This document shows positions 1 through 5,030 of a DNA stretch of 5,180 bases, piece after piece (positions within the stretch are counted from its first letter, which is position 1; every line of letters begins with the position of its first letter). The stretch comes from a bacterium UBP12_UBA5184 (GTDB lineage: Bacteria > Vulcanimicrobiota > Vulcanimicrobiia > Vulcanimicrobiales > Vulcanimicrobiaceae), in NCBI GenBank assembly GCA_002413145.1, contig DHWK01000141.1, forward strand, positions 22,266-27,445, read 5' to 3'. Under the pieces are notes generated by a model, which was given only the letters and a program-made list of their open reading frames with translations, searched no databases and was not told where the DNA came from. The position numbers were made by a program, and so were the translations under genes.

Positions 1-1609
1 AAAGAAGAGCGACGACGTCCCCATCCGCAAACCGTTCGTCGACGCAAATCGTCTCGGCCGCCTCCAAGGACCACCCCCCGCGAAAGATCGCGCTCCTTCG
101 CAACAGGCTTTGTTCCGCTTCACTCAACAGATCGTAGCTCCAGCCGATCAGGGCGCGCAGCGTTTGATGGCGCGGCTGCGCCGTCCGGCTGCCACCAGAT
201 AACAACGTGAAGCGTTCGTCAAGCCGCTGCGTCAGCTGTTGCAGGCTTAGGACTTTAACGCGTGGCGCGGCGAGCTCGATCGCCAGCGCGATGCCGTCCA
301 AACGGCGAACGATTTCGGCGACAAGCGGGGCATTCGCGTCGGTCAATGCGAAACTGCGCTGCGAGGTGTGCGCCCGCGCGACGAAGAGCGCCGCCGCGCC
401 ATATCGTACCACCCGCTCCGCCGTCATCTCCTCGCTTTCCGGTGGAACCGGCAGCGTCGGCATTCGATAGGGTTCTTCACCCGCGGTGCCCAGTGGTTCG
501 CGGCTGGTCGCCAGAATCCGAATGCCGGGACAAGCCTGCAAGAGGTGGTCGACCGCGTCGGCCGCCGCGGAAATCAGATGCTCGCAGTTGTCGAGCACGA
601 TCAGCAGCCACTTGGCCTTGAGCGCCGCAGCGAGATGCTCGATCAAGCGGCGCGAACCACCCTCGTCGGCGATATTGAAGACGCCCGCAATGGCGCTAGG
701 CACGAGCATCGGATCGTCGAGCGGGGCGAGGTCGACGAACCAGACGCCGTCCTGGCAACGGGGCATGTCGATCGCCACCTGCAGAGCGGCGCGCGTCTTC
801 CCGATCCCGCCGGCGCCGATCAGCGTCACCAAACGCGATTGCTCGAGCAACGCCTTGATTTCCGCGAGTTCCTCCTCGCGCCCGATCAGCGGCGGAAGAT
901 TGATCGGAAGATTGTTCGTCAGCACGTTCGCGCCTTGCGCGCCCAGTCGCGGATCGAGCGCGACCAACGCCAAACCCGCCCCTTCCGCAAGGTCGGCCAG
1001 CGTCCGGTGATCGTCGGGTTCGAGGTCGCGACGCACCACCGTTATCGAGAGAAAGCCGACGAGCTCGCCGCCGGCCATCATGGGGAACGCAATCGCTCCC
1101 GCAGCTATGGAGTGAAGCACCCGCGGATTCGCGGGAGCCGCGGTGGAGCGCAAACGGACGACGAGCGTGTCGTCAAAATCGATGCTCTCGGCGGGCGCAT
1201 CGAACGAGGACGCTTCGGCCCGATAGGCGTCGCGGCGCAAGTAGATTGCAGATCCCTCCGCTTCCATGTGATGGTCGACCGCTTCGATAACGCGGCGGAG
1301 GATTTGCTGCGCGTCGTTGAACGACGTCAACTCCTTTCTCAACCGGGAGAGCGCCGCTCGCGCTTCCCGCCGGCGTCTTGTGAAGGCCGCCTCAACCGCG
1401 CTTTCTACGCGTTGCTGGATCGGCCGAAACACGAGCGCAGCCAGCAGGACGATCGAGATTTCGATGGCCGTTCCGGCGAAGCGCGACGAGCGCTCCGAGA
1501 TGTATTTTTCCGTCCACCATTCGGCGAACGCAAAGAGCACGACGAGAGCAGTGGTAACGAGAGCGTACGCGTATGCTCGCAAGTGACTGCTTCGGCCGAT
1601 GGCCTTCAT
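1..1609 (-). CDS. Membrane-anchored GAF-domain STAND ATPase regulator (AfsR/LuxR-type predicted ATPase), C-terminus outside window
   Basis: An uninterrupted reading frame of 536 codons runs on the minus strand from ATG at 1609 off the left edge. Residues 13-31 and about 46-62 are hydrophobic and probably form two membrane helices. Residues 63-97 are an Arg/Ala/Glu-rich linker, likely coiled coil. Residues about 98-218 resemble a GAF domain, including the AIAFPMMAGGELVGFL core typical of GAF modules in sensor kinases. From 240 it is a STAND NTPase: LIGREEEL entry motif, Walker A GAGGIGKT (265-272), Walker B LLIVLDN (335-341), an ATSREPL sensor-like motif (367-373), and the GIALAIELAA motif (439-448). 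The conserved LSGGSRTAQPRHQTLRALIGWSYDLL block follows in pieces from about 470. Such proteins (COG3903-like) act as ATP-dependent signalling switches. The missing C-terminus would normally hold helical or TPR-type repeats or an output domain. An AAGGA lies 10 nt before the start. The signal sensed and the output are unknown. Confidence 0.88.
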   Translation of the reverse strand, partial: MKAIGRSSHLRAYAYALVTTALVVLFAFAEWWTEKYISERSSRFAGTAIEISIVLLAALVFRPIQQRVESAVEAAFTRRRREARAALSRLRKELTSFNDAQQILRRVIEAVDHHMEAEGSAIYLRRDAYRAEASSFDAPAESIDFDDTLVVRLRSTAAPANPRVLHSIAAGAIAFPMMAGGELVGFLSITVVRRDLEPDDHRTLADLAEGAGLALVALDPRLGAQGANVLTNNLPINLPPLIGREEELAEIKALLEQSRLVTLIGAGGIGKTRAALQVAIDMPRCQDGVWFVDLAPLDDPMLVPSAIAGVFNIADEGGSRRLIEHLAAALKAKWLLIVLDNCEHLISAAADAVDHLLQACPGIRILATSREPLGTAGEEPYRMPTLPVPPESEEMTAERVVRYGAAALFVARAHTSQRSFALTDANAPLVAEIVRRLDGIALAIELAAPRVKVLSLQQLTQRLDERFTLLSGGSRTAQPRHQTLRALIGWSYDLLSEAEQSLLRRSAIFRGGWSLEAAETICVDERFADGDVVALL

Positions 1610-1722
1610 GAAACGAATGTCCTTGGCCCTACGGGCTGCAGGCCCTCGCCCGCGAAGCGGCGATAAAGCAACGTACTGTACCGGCCGGCCTCGACGACCG
1701 GCGGATAAGGGAGGTAGTTGAA
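1610..1722. other. Divergent intergenic region between the ATPase regulator and the 61-aa gene
   Basis: This 113-bp gap must contain the 5' control regions of both flanking genes, which are transcribed away from each other. I could not identify a convincing -35/-10 pair for either direction. It contains GC-rich short inverted segments (for example GGGC-TGCAG-GCCC near 1633-1645) but nothing I can name. A shared regulator is possible only by position. Confidence 0.5.
1709..1714 (+). promoter_or_regulatory. Ribosome binding site of the 61-aa gene
   Basis: GGGAGG lies 8 nt before the ATG at 1723. It is the main sign that this short frame is translated, and it favours this frame over the two overlapping frames in the same stretch. 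Confidence 0.8.
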
Positions 1723-1908
1723 ATGGCTAATGCAGACAAGGATGAAGCAGCGCGCACTCTGGACGCGCACGCTCGCTCGATTGACGCGCTTCACGAGAAG
1801 TTGGCGGCGACGCCGGGCATGGATAAGAACCGCCTCCAGCAAGCAACTGACAAGTACAAGGCCGCTCACAAGACGTTTCACGACGACGCGCTTGGATGCA
1901 TGAACTAG
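1723..1908 (+). CDS. Small soluble helical protein of unknown function (61 aa)
   Basis: A 61-residue frame starts at ATG 1723 behind a strong GGGAGG and ends with TAG. I do not recognise the family. The protein is rich in Ala, Asp, Lys and His, has no signal peptide or membrane segment, no Trp, and one Cys near the end (GCMN). Its pattern suggests two amphipathic helices (about 4-28 and 34-54) split by a TPGMDK turn, so a small helical hairpin or oligomer in the cytoplasm is likely. The second half (LQQATDKYKAAHKTFHDDALGC) reads like a conserved helix. It diverges from the ATPase regulator and converges on the peptidase gene, sharing the bases CTAG at the two stops. A regulatory or stress-linked role would be a guess. 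Confidence 0.72.
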   Translation: MANADKDEAARTLDAHARSIDALHEKLAATPGMDKNRLQQATDKYKAAHKTFHDDALGCMN

Positions 1909-3413
1909 CGGCCCGAACCCGCCGCACGTAACGACGATTCAAGCGAGGTTCCGCGTGGTACGCCGAGGCCCGTGCACGGATTCCATCCGGCACGCGCTTG
2001 AAAGCGTCCGTTATTCCCATCCGTAATGTTTCGAAAGTTCGGTTCATTCGACGTGTAGAGAAGTGGCGAAAAGAACCCGATCGGCGCGCCGAGACGCTGA
2101 TTGAGGCGCGCCGCGAGCGCCGCCCACAGCGGCGCCACCGCGCTCGTTCCACCCAGCGCCAATTCGACGCCGTCGAGAAACACGCAGTAGCCCGGTAGCT
2201 CCTGCGCCGCGACGTCGGGGACGCCGCGCCCCGCGGCTACCTGGCTCTCGGCAGCCACCGCCCGAGCAACCTGCTGCCAGGGCGGCACGGCAAAACGTTC
2301 GCTAAAGCCGCCGCCGGTTTTTTCCCAGGCCGCCTCGTTCGAGGAATCAGCCGAGAGCGTCGTCGCCCCGCAGGCATGAACGAACGGGCTCGACGCCGGC
2401 GCGAGCACGTGCGGCTTTCCGTCGTAGTCGAGTTCCGCGCCGTTGTCGCCCGACGAGCAGAAGACGCTAACGCCGACGAGCGACGCGACGGTAAAAAGTT
2501 CGTCGAGGACGTCCAAGGCTGCGGGCGTCCACAAGTGCTCCGGCCAGCCGTAACTGATCGAGAGCACGGACGGCGTGAACTCTTCGTCAAAGAGCGCGGT
2601 CCGAATCGCGTCGAGAAATCCGCGCTCGTCGTCGGGTGCCTCGTAGATCGCGACTCGCGCACCGGGCGCCAGCGCTCCGAGAATCTGCGAGTCGAGCGCC
2701 GCTTCCAGATCTTTCACCGTTTCGAGCTTGTGTTCGAGCGCCGCATCGTCGACCCGTTTGAGGATCGGACGTGCCGGCGCCAAGCCCTGCGCGCGCATGC
2801 AGCGATCGAAGTCATCCGCCCTGAACTCGCCGCGAAATTGCACGACGCCGATCGTTTGACCCGAACCGTCGGCATCGGGAAACTCGTAGCGCGTCGCGAT
2901 AGCGCTTGCCGACAAGGGCGTCGAATGACGCTGCAGCGATCCTAATCTGCTCGAACGAGGCCACTGCTGCAAGCCGAACGCACCGCGCAGCAGAGCGGCA
3001 ATTTCGGGCGGTACGTGGAGAGCCCCGGAGCGATTTCTAAAACGACTGCCGTTCGCGTCAAGAAACATGCCGACCGTCGCACCAAAAGCTTCGATCGAGC
3101 GATCCATTGGGCCACTCACCACGAGCGATCTCCAATGAGACTCGACGATTCTGAGTCCAAGTCCCTCACAGTAGGCGCCAAGAATCTTCAGGTCGGCTGG
3201 GTCGGCGTCCGTTTGTTCCCTCAGAGTTTTTCGCTCCGCATAGTTTCGCTCGAGCGGCGGCGTCGCACCGAGCTGTCGAGCGCGCGCCGTATCGAGGCCG
3301 CAACCCTTCCTTGGACAAAGCCAAAGGGTAAGCAGAACGTCGGCATCGGACGTCAGCGCATCGGCGAAGGTACTCCCAGGCCAATTCGCGCGCTCCGTTC
3401 CGGGTATCGGCAC
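1905..3413 (-). CDS. S53 family serine-carboxyl peptidase (sedolisin/kumamolisin-like) with activation prodomain
   Basis: Acid-active endopeptidase of the sedolisin family, 502 aa from the GTG at 3413. Residues about 1-155 match the pro-kumamolisin activation domain (DPADL, VVSGPMDRSIEAFG, ALHVPPEI, AFGL near its end), which is normally cut off on maturation. The catalytic domain follows from about 165. The Glu/Asp pair sits in EAALD (E237, D241), followed by the expected ALAPGA; the oxyanion Asp is in SSGDNG (D323); the nucleophile Ser is in GGTSAVAP (S424). SISYGWPE (from 285) is also typical. The C-terminal calcium loop keeps its frame (NIT...GWNPCTGLG), but two usual Asp ligands are Asn (N462, N478). 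I see no signal peptide, common for annotated bacterial members, so its location is uncertain. A TTG at 3431 would add six residues but lacks a ribosome site. No terminator follows; the gene runs into the convergent 61-aa gene. Confidence 0.93.
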   Translation of the reverse strand: MPIPGTERANWPGSTFADALTSDADVLLTLWLCPRKGCGLDTARARQLGATPPLERNYAERKTLREQTDADPADLKILGAYCEGLGLRIVESHWRSLVVSGPMDRSIEAFGATVGMFLDANGSRFRNRSGALHVPPEIAALLRGAFGLQQWPRSSRLGSLQRHSTPLSASAIATRYEFPDADGSGQTIGVVQFRGEFRADDFDRCMRAQGLAPARPILKRVDDAALEHKLETVKDLEAALDSQILGALAPGARVAIYEAPDDERGFLDAIRTALFDEEFTPSVLSISYGWPEHLWTPAALDVLDELFTVASLVGVSVFCSSGDNGAELDYDGKPHVLAPASSPFVHACGATTLSADSSNEAAWEKTGGGFSERFAVPPWQQVARAVAAESQVAAGRGVPDVAAQELPGYCVFLDGVELALGGTSAVAPLWAALAARLNQRLGAPIGFFSPLLYTSNEPNFRNITDGNNGRFQARAGWNPCTGLGVPRGTSLESSLRAAGSGR

Positions 3414-3419
3414 GCGTCG

Positions 3420-3423
3420 CTCC
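3420..3423 (-). promoter_or_regulatory. Ribosome binding site that favours the GTG start of the S53 peptidase
   Basis: On the minus strand GGAG lies 6 nt before GTG at 3413. The alternative TTG at 3431 directly follows an in-frame TAG and has no purine-rich site at the right distance, so the GTG is the better start. Confidence 0.6.
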
Positions 3424-3431
3424 GCGGTCAA

Positions 3432-3596
3432 CTACGCGCGAAGCCTGCGGGGTACGTCGTGCGCGCGGGCATGGAACCTCCACCAAGGCTCGGGGTGACA
3501 CCGCTGCGTTCACGCTTTCGCGGTTCGCTCCTGGATGAGCGCCTTGAGGCTCGTTCGAGAGCCTTCCCGGGTTCGGTCCGAGCCAAGGAGGGTACG
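3432..3596. other. Divergent intergenic region between the S53 peptidase and the His-rich protein
   Basis: About 165 bp (183 if the peptidase starts at 3413) separate the two divergent starts, so promoters for both genes must lie here or just inside the genes. The part nearest the plus-strand gene can fold: AGGCTC (3547-3552) pairs with GAGCCT (3559-3564), and a second short hairpin (about 3571-3585) abuts the ribosome site. No clear -35/-10 pair, riboswitch or tRNA was recognised. Confidence 0.5.
3585..3591 (+). promoter_or_regulatory. Ribosome binding site of the His-rich exported protein
   Basis: AAGGAGG stands 5 nt before ATG 3597. It sets the start well inside a longer open frame whose upstream part lies antisense to the peptidase gene. 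A second, weaker site (GAGG, 7 nt spacing) precedes the in-frame ATG at 3633. Confidence 0.75.
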
Positions 3597-3833
3597 ATGA
3601 GGAAGGTGCGCCCGCGCACGAGAGGTTTTTCGATGACAAACTTGATTTCAAAATTCGCGATGACGGCGGCGGCGCTCTGGATGCTCGGGGTCGCCGCGCC
3701 TACGGTCACGACCCCGCACGTGAAGACTCCCCACGTGAAATCCCACGTGAAGAAACACCGTATCAAGCTTCCGCACATCAAACTCCCGCACGTTACCGTG
3801 CCACACGTCACCGTCCCCCGCGTTCACATTTAG
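3597..3833 (+). CDS. Small exported His-Val-Pro repeat protein, strongly basic, unknown function
   Basis: A 78-aa frame with an excellent ribosome site. Residues 1-20 are basic, 21-34 hydrophobic (AMTAAALWMLGVAA), and the rest is a degenerate five-residue repeat of the form P-H-V/I-K/T-x (TPHVK, TPHVK, then LPHIK, LPHVT, VPHVT). This is a signal-peptide layout with cleavage probably close to GVAA or shortly after, leaving about 40-44 residues. The whole protein has no Asp or Glu, eight His and many Lys, so the mature chain is cationic and its charge would rise further in acid. Alternating His/Val/Pro suggests an extended, strand-like chain. Metal binding or contact with anionic envelope polymers is possible but unproven. 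An ATG at 3633 would give 66 aa with a cleaner signal peptide. It diverges from the S53 peptidase and ends in front of a strong hairpin. Confidence 0.72.
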   Translation: MRKVRPRTRGFSMTNLISKFAMTAAALWMLGVAAPTVTTPHVKTPHVKSHVKKHRIKLPHIKLPHVTVPHVTVPRVHI

Positions 3834-3848
3834 GTAGACGGAAAAGCA

Positions 3849-3873
3849 CTACCGCCCGGCGGCCGGGCGGTAG
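3849..3873. terminator. Strong hairpin between convergent genes, probable bidirectional terminator
   Basis: CTACCGCCCGGC (3849-3860) is followed after one base by its exact reverse complement (3862-3873), giving a GC-rich stem of at least 10 bp with a 5-nt loop. It lies 16 nt after the stop of the His-rich gene and 28 nt after the stop of the minus-strand gene at 3901. In the minus direction the stem is followed by TGCTTTTCC, a short U-run; in the plus direction the U-run is poor. Confidence 0.75.
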
Positions 3874-3900
3874 TTGGCGGGATGTCGCTACCCGGCGAGG

Positions 3901-4245
3901 TTAGCGCCGATCGCGATCCTGGTGACCGTGATTGCGGTCGTCGCGATCCTGGTGGCCGCGATTGCGGTCGTCGCGATCGCGATAGCCGTAATGCTTTCCG
4001 CGATTATGCTTGTCGCGCTCAGTATGATTCCGGTTGCCGTTGTTCCAGGTGCCGTTGTTCCAAATGCCGTTGGCGTTCCAAGTGCCGTTGTTCCAGTTTC
4101 GGCTGGACCAAGTTCCGTCGTTATCGTTCCAACGGTGATTGCGGGCGTGGTCGTCTTGATCGGCTCGCGCCGGCCCGATGCTCGAAAGTCCGAGCACCGT
4201 CGTCGTGAGGAGGGCCGCGATCGCCGCGATCAGTCTCAGCTTCAT
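3901..4245 (-). CDS. Exported Asn/Trp- and Arg/Asp/His-repeat protein, unknown function (114 aa)
   Basis: Residues 1-28 form a clear Sec signal peptide (basic MKLR, hydrophobic core, PARA before DQ), so the mature protein of about 86 aa is exported. Residues 37-73 are a Trp/Asn/Gly repeat (WNNGTW-type units, Trp at 39, 46, 51, 56, 62, 67). Residues 74-114 are very polar and contain a ten-residue repeat, RDDRNxGHQD, given twice and then a partial copy. No Cys and no enzymatic motif are seen. The low complexity suggests a disordered or surface-associated chain. The signal peptide matches that of the protein encoded at 4385-4873 at 16 of 30 positions, so the two are probably paralogues or have exchanged N-termini. 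AGGAGG lies 8 nt before the ATG. Similar short Trp/Asn-rich exported proteins are usually annotated as hypothetical. Confidence 0.82.
   Translation of the reverse strand: MKLRLIAAIAALLTTTVLGLSSIGPARADQDDHARNHRWNDNDGTWSSRNWNNGTWNANGIWNNGTWNNGNRNHTERDKHNRGKHYGYRDRDDRNRGHQDRDDRNHGHQDRDRR
3911..3990. repeat. 30-bp tandem repeat inside the exported-protein gene
   Basis: Two adjacent 30-bp units (3911-3940 and 3941-3970) differ at only two bases and are followed by a partial third copy starting TCGCGATCG. They encode the RDDRNxGHQD repeat on the minus strand. The unit length is a multiple of three, so copy-number change would keep the frame. Confidence 0.85.
4035..4135. repeat. Degenerate short repeat encoding WNNGT units
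   Basis: The motif TGCCGTTGTTCCA and close variants recur at spacings of 15-18 bp on the plus strand; read on the minus strand they encode WNNGT and variants. The array is imperfect and in frame with the exported-protein gene. Confidence 0.7.
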
Positions 4246-4253
4246 CTCTATGA

Positions 4254-4259
4254 CCTCCT
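4254..4259 (-). promoter_or_regulatory. Ribosome binding site of the 114-aa exported protein
   Basis: AGGAGG, extended to AGGAGGTCA, lies 8 nt before the ATG at 4245 on the minus strand. It is close to a perfect anti-16S match and supports the minus-strand frame over the overlapping hydrophobic plus-strand frame. Confidence 0.8.
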
Positions 4260-4264
4260 GTGAG

Positions 4265-4270
4265 CTTATA
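4265..4270 (-). promoter_or_regulatory. Possible -10 element of the 114-aa gene
   Basis: The minus strand reads TGG-TATAAG just upstream of the ribosome site, resembling an extended -10 box. It would place the RNA start only about 12-13 nt further on, giving a very short leader. No good -35 hexamer is visible at 16-18 nt, so this is tentative. Confidence 0.3.
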
Positions 4271-4312
4271 CCACCTTTGGGCCCTATCCGAAGCCTCCTT
4301 ACGGTACGAAAC

Positions 4313-4349
4313 GCAGCGGAAGGCCGGTGAGTTCACCGGCCTCCGTTGC
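4313..4349 (-). terminator. Hairpin terminator after the 162-aa exported-protein gene
   Basis: AGGCCGGTGA (4321-4330) and TCACCGGCCT (4333-4342) are exact complements, and the outer arms GCAGCGG (4313-4319) and CCGTTGC (4343-4349) pair with one G-T and a bulged A. The stem lies 35 nt after the stop at 4385. The following minus-strand sequence has only a short GTTTCG, so termination may be partial or factor-aided. It separates the two exported-protein genes. Confidence 0.65.
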
Positions 4350-4384
4350 TTCGTGGGCAAGGTTAGCGTACGCTCGCGTGCCGC

Positions 4385-4873
4385 CTAGCGACGACCCTGT
4401 TGGCGATCGCGGCCGCGGCCGGTGTTGCCATAATAGCCGTTGCCGTTGTACTGATTGCCGTTGTACTGATTGCCGCTGTACCGGTTGCCGTTGGACTGGT
4501 TGGGATTGTAACCGTTGGCGCCGTAACCGTTGCCGGCGTACGCGTTGCCGTTGCCGTAGATCGAGCAGAAGCCGTTACCGCACGAGATCGATTGGCCGTT
4601 GTCGTTTGGATAGTAGGTAGAGCCGTCGGCCAGGACGACGTGCCCGTCTTGGTAGACCGTCGCTCCGTCACGCGTGTTACCGACGACGGTGTTGGCCACG
4701 GCGTTCTTGTTCGCCACGTTCGCCGAAATCAGCGCACCGGCGATCAGAGCGATGCCGATAATTGTGTCGCGCGTCGATGCGGCTTGGTCGGCGCGAGCCG
4801 GCTGAACCGCCGAGAGCGCTAGGGTTGTGGTCATGATTGCGGCGAGGGCCACCATCGCGAGCCTGCTTTTCAT
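4385..4873 (-). CDS. Exported Gly/Asn/Tyr-repeat protein, unknown function (162 aa)
   Basis: The start chosen is ATG 4873, with AGGAGG 7 nt upstream; a longer frame reaching 4969 would place 32 non-signal residues in front of a perfect signal peptide and is rejected. Residues 1-28 are a Sec signal peptide ending PARA before DQ. Residues 36-56 are a second hydrophobic stretch (DTIIGIALIAGALISANVAN), which could be a membrane anchor or a glycine-zipper-like segment. Residues 65-95 (NTRDGATVYQDGHVVLADGSTYYP) look like a small strand-rich unit. Two Cys (98 and 103, SCGNGFCS) could form a disulfide. The tail 105-150 is a Tyr/Gly/Asn repeat (NGNQY units), ending in a basic GRGRDRQQGRR. No enzyme motif is visible. 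A surface, adhesive or envelope-structural role is possible. It shares its signal peptide with the gene at 3901-4245 and lies downstream of a GlsB-like gene. Confidence 0.82.
   Translation of the reverse strand: MKSRLAMVALAAIMTTTLALSAVQPARADQAASTRDTIIGIALIAGALISANVANKNAVANTVVGNTRDGATVYQDGHVVLADGSTYYPNDNGQSISCGNGFCSIYGNGNAYAGNGYGANGYNPNQSNGNRYSGNQYNGNQYNGNGYYGNTGRGRDRQQGRR
4436..4502. repeat. 15-bp tandem repeat encoding NGNQY units
   Basis: Units of 15 bp (consensus TTGCCGTTGTACTGA with variants) occur about four times in a row. On the minus strand they encode the five-residue unit NGNQY/SGNQY/NGNRY. The unit keeps the reading frame, so slippage could lengthen or shorten the tail. Confidence 0.8.
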
Positions 4874-4880
4874 CGTTAGG

Positions 4881-4886
4881 CCTCCT
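4881..4886 (-). promoter_or_regulatory. Ribosome binding site that sets the start of the 162-aa gene
   Basis: AGGAGG on the minus strand lies 7 nt before ATG 4873. Together with the signal peptide that begins there, it decides the start against upstream in-frame candidates. Confidence 0.85.
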
Positions 4887-4925
4887 AGAGAAAAGCGTAC
4901 GGCGCCGGCCTGAGACCCGGCTGGT

Positions 4926-4955
4926 GGGAGGCTGACAGCCGGCTGTGATTCTCCC
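4926..4955. promoter_or_regulatory. 30-bp symmetric dyad upstream of the 162-aa gene, possible operator
   Basis: GGGAG (4926-4930), four bases, the perfect 12-bp palindrome ACAGCCGGCTGT (4935-4946), four bases, then CTCCC (4951-4955). The outer arms are complementary and equally spaced from the centre. It lies 53-82 bp before the start at 4873, where an operator or activator site could sit. It might instead be a loop-poor RNA hairpin or a remnant terminator. Confidence 0.4.
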
Positions 4956-4980
4956 GAACCGGGCCACACGCGCGAAAGGA

Positions 4981-5002
4981 CGGGTCGGAACTTACCGACC
5001 CG
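4981..5002 (-). terminator. Hairpin downstream of the GlsB-like gene, probable terminator
   Basis: CGGGTCGG (4981-4988) and CCGACCCG (4995-5002) are exact complements around a 6-nt loop, 28 nt after the stop at 5031. In the minus direction it is followed by TCCTTTCG, a short U-run. Confidence 0.65.
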
Positions 5003-5030
5003 CCCCTTCCCTTCAGTTTGAGTCCGGGCG

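Noticed and set aside
368..1666. Long plus-strand frame of 432 codons
   Set aside because: It is antisense to the regulator at 1-1609, whose minus-strand frame shows Walker A, Walker B and other family motifs. The plus-strand product is Arg/Asp/His-rich with no recognisable domain, a common shadow in GC-rich DNA.
1606..1881. Minus-strand 91-aa frame with a hydrophobic N-terminus like a signal peptide
   Set aside because: It lies mostly antisense to the 61-aa gene, has no good ribosome site, runs into the start of the regulator gene, and its later part is Arg-rich without pattern.
3522..3531. GGTTCGCTCC resembling a tRNA T-arm
   Set aside because: No matching acceptor stem, anticodon arm or D-arm could be built around it.
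3015..3596. N-terminal extension of the His-rich frame back to 3015
   Set aside because: This part is antisense to the S53 peptidase and lacks protein-like composition. The AAGGAGG at 3585 and the signal peptide place the start at 3597.
3874..4263. Plus-strand frame that looks like a Val/Ala/Ile-rich membrane protein
   Set aside because: The hydrophobic run is the reverse-strand reading of Asp/Asn/His repeat codons in the gene at 3901-4245. That gene has a signal peptide and a near-perfect ribosome site on the minus strand.
3911..4502. Clustered short repeats as a possible CRISPR array
   Set aside because: The units are adjacent without unique spacers, multiples of three, and in frame with secreted-protein genes, so they are coding repeats.
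4327..4620. Plus-strand Cys-rich frame with CRCTDC-like repeats resembling a metallothionein
   Set aside because: The Cys pattern comes from the 15-bp coding repeats of the minus-strand gene read in another frame; the periodicity is explained by that gene.
4400..4822. Plus-strand frame with an apparent multi-helix Val/Ala/Ile region
   Set aside because: It is the antisense reading of Gly/Asn/Tyr repeats in the gene at 4385-4873 and has no ribosome site comparable to AGGAGG on the minus strand.
4874..4969. N-terminal extension of the 162-aa exported protein by 32 residues
   Set aside because: It would bury the signal peptide, covers the dyad and the ribosome site, and has no ribosome site of its own.
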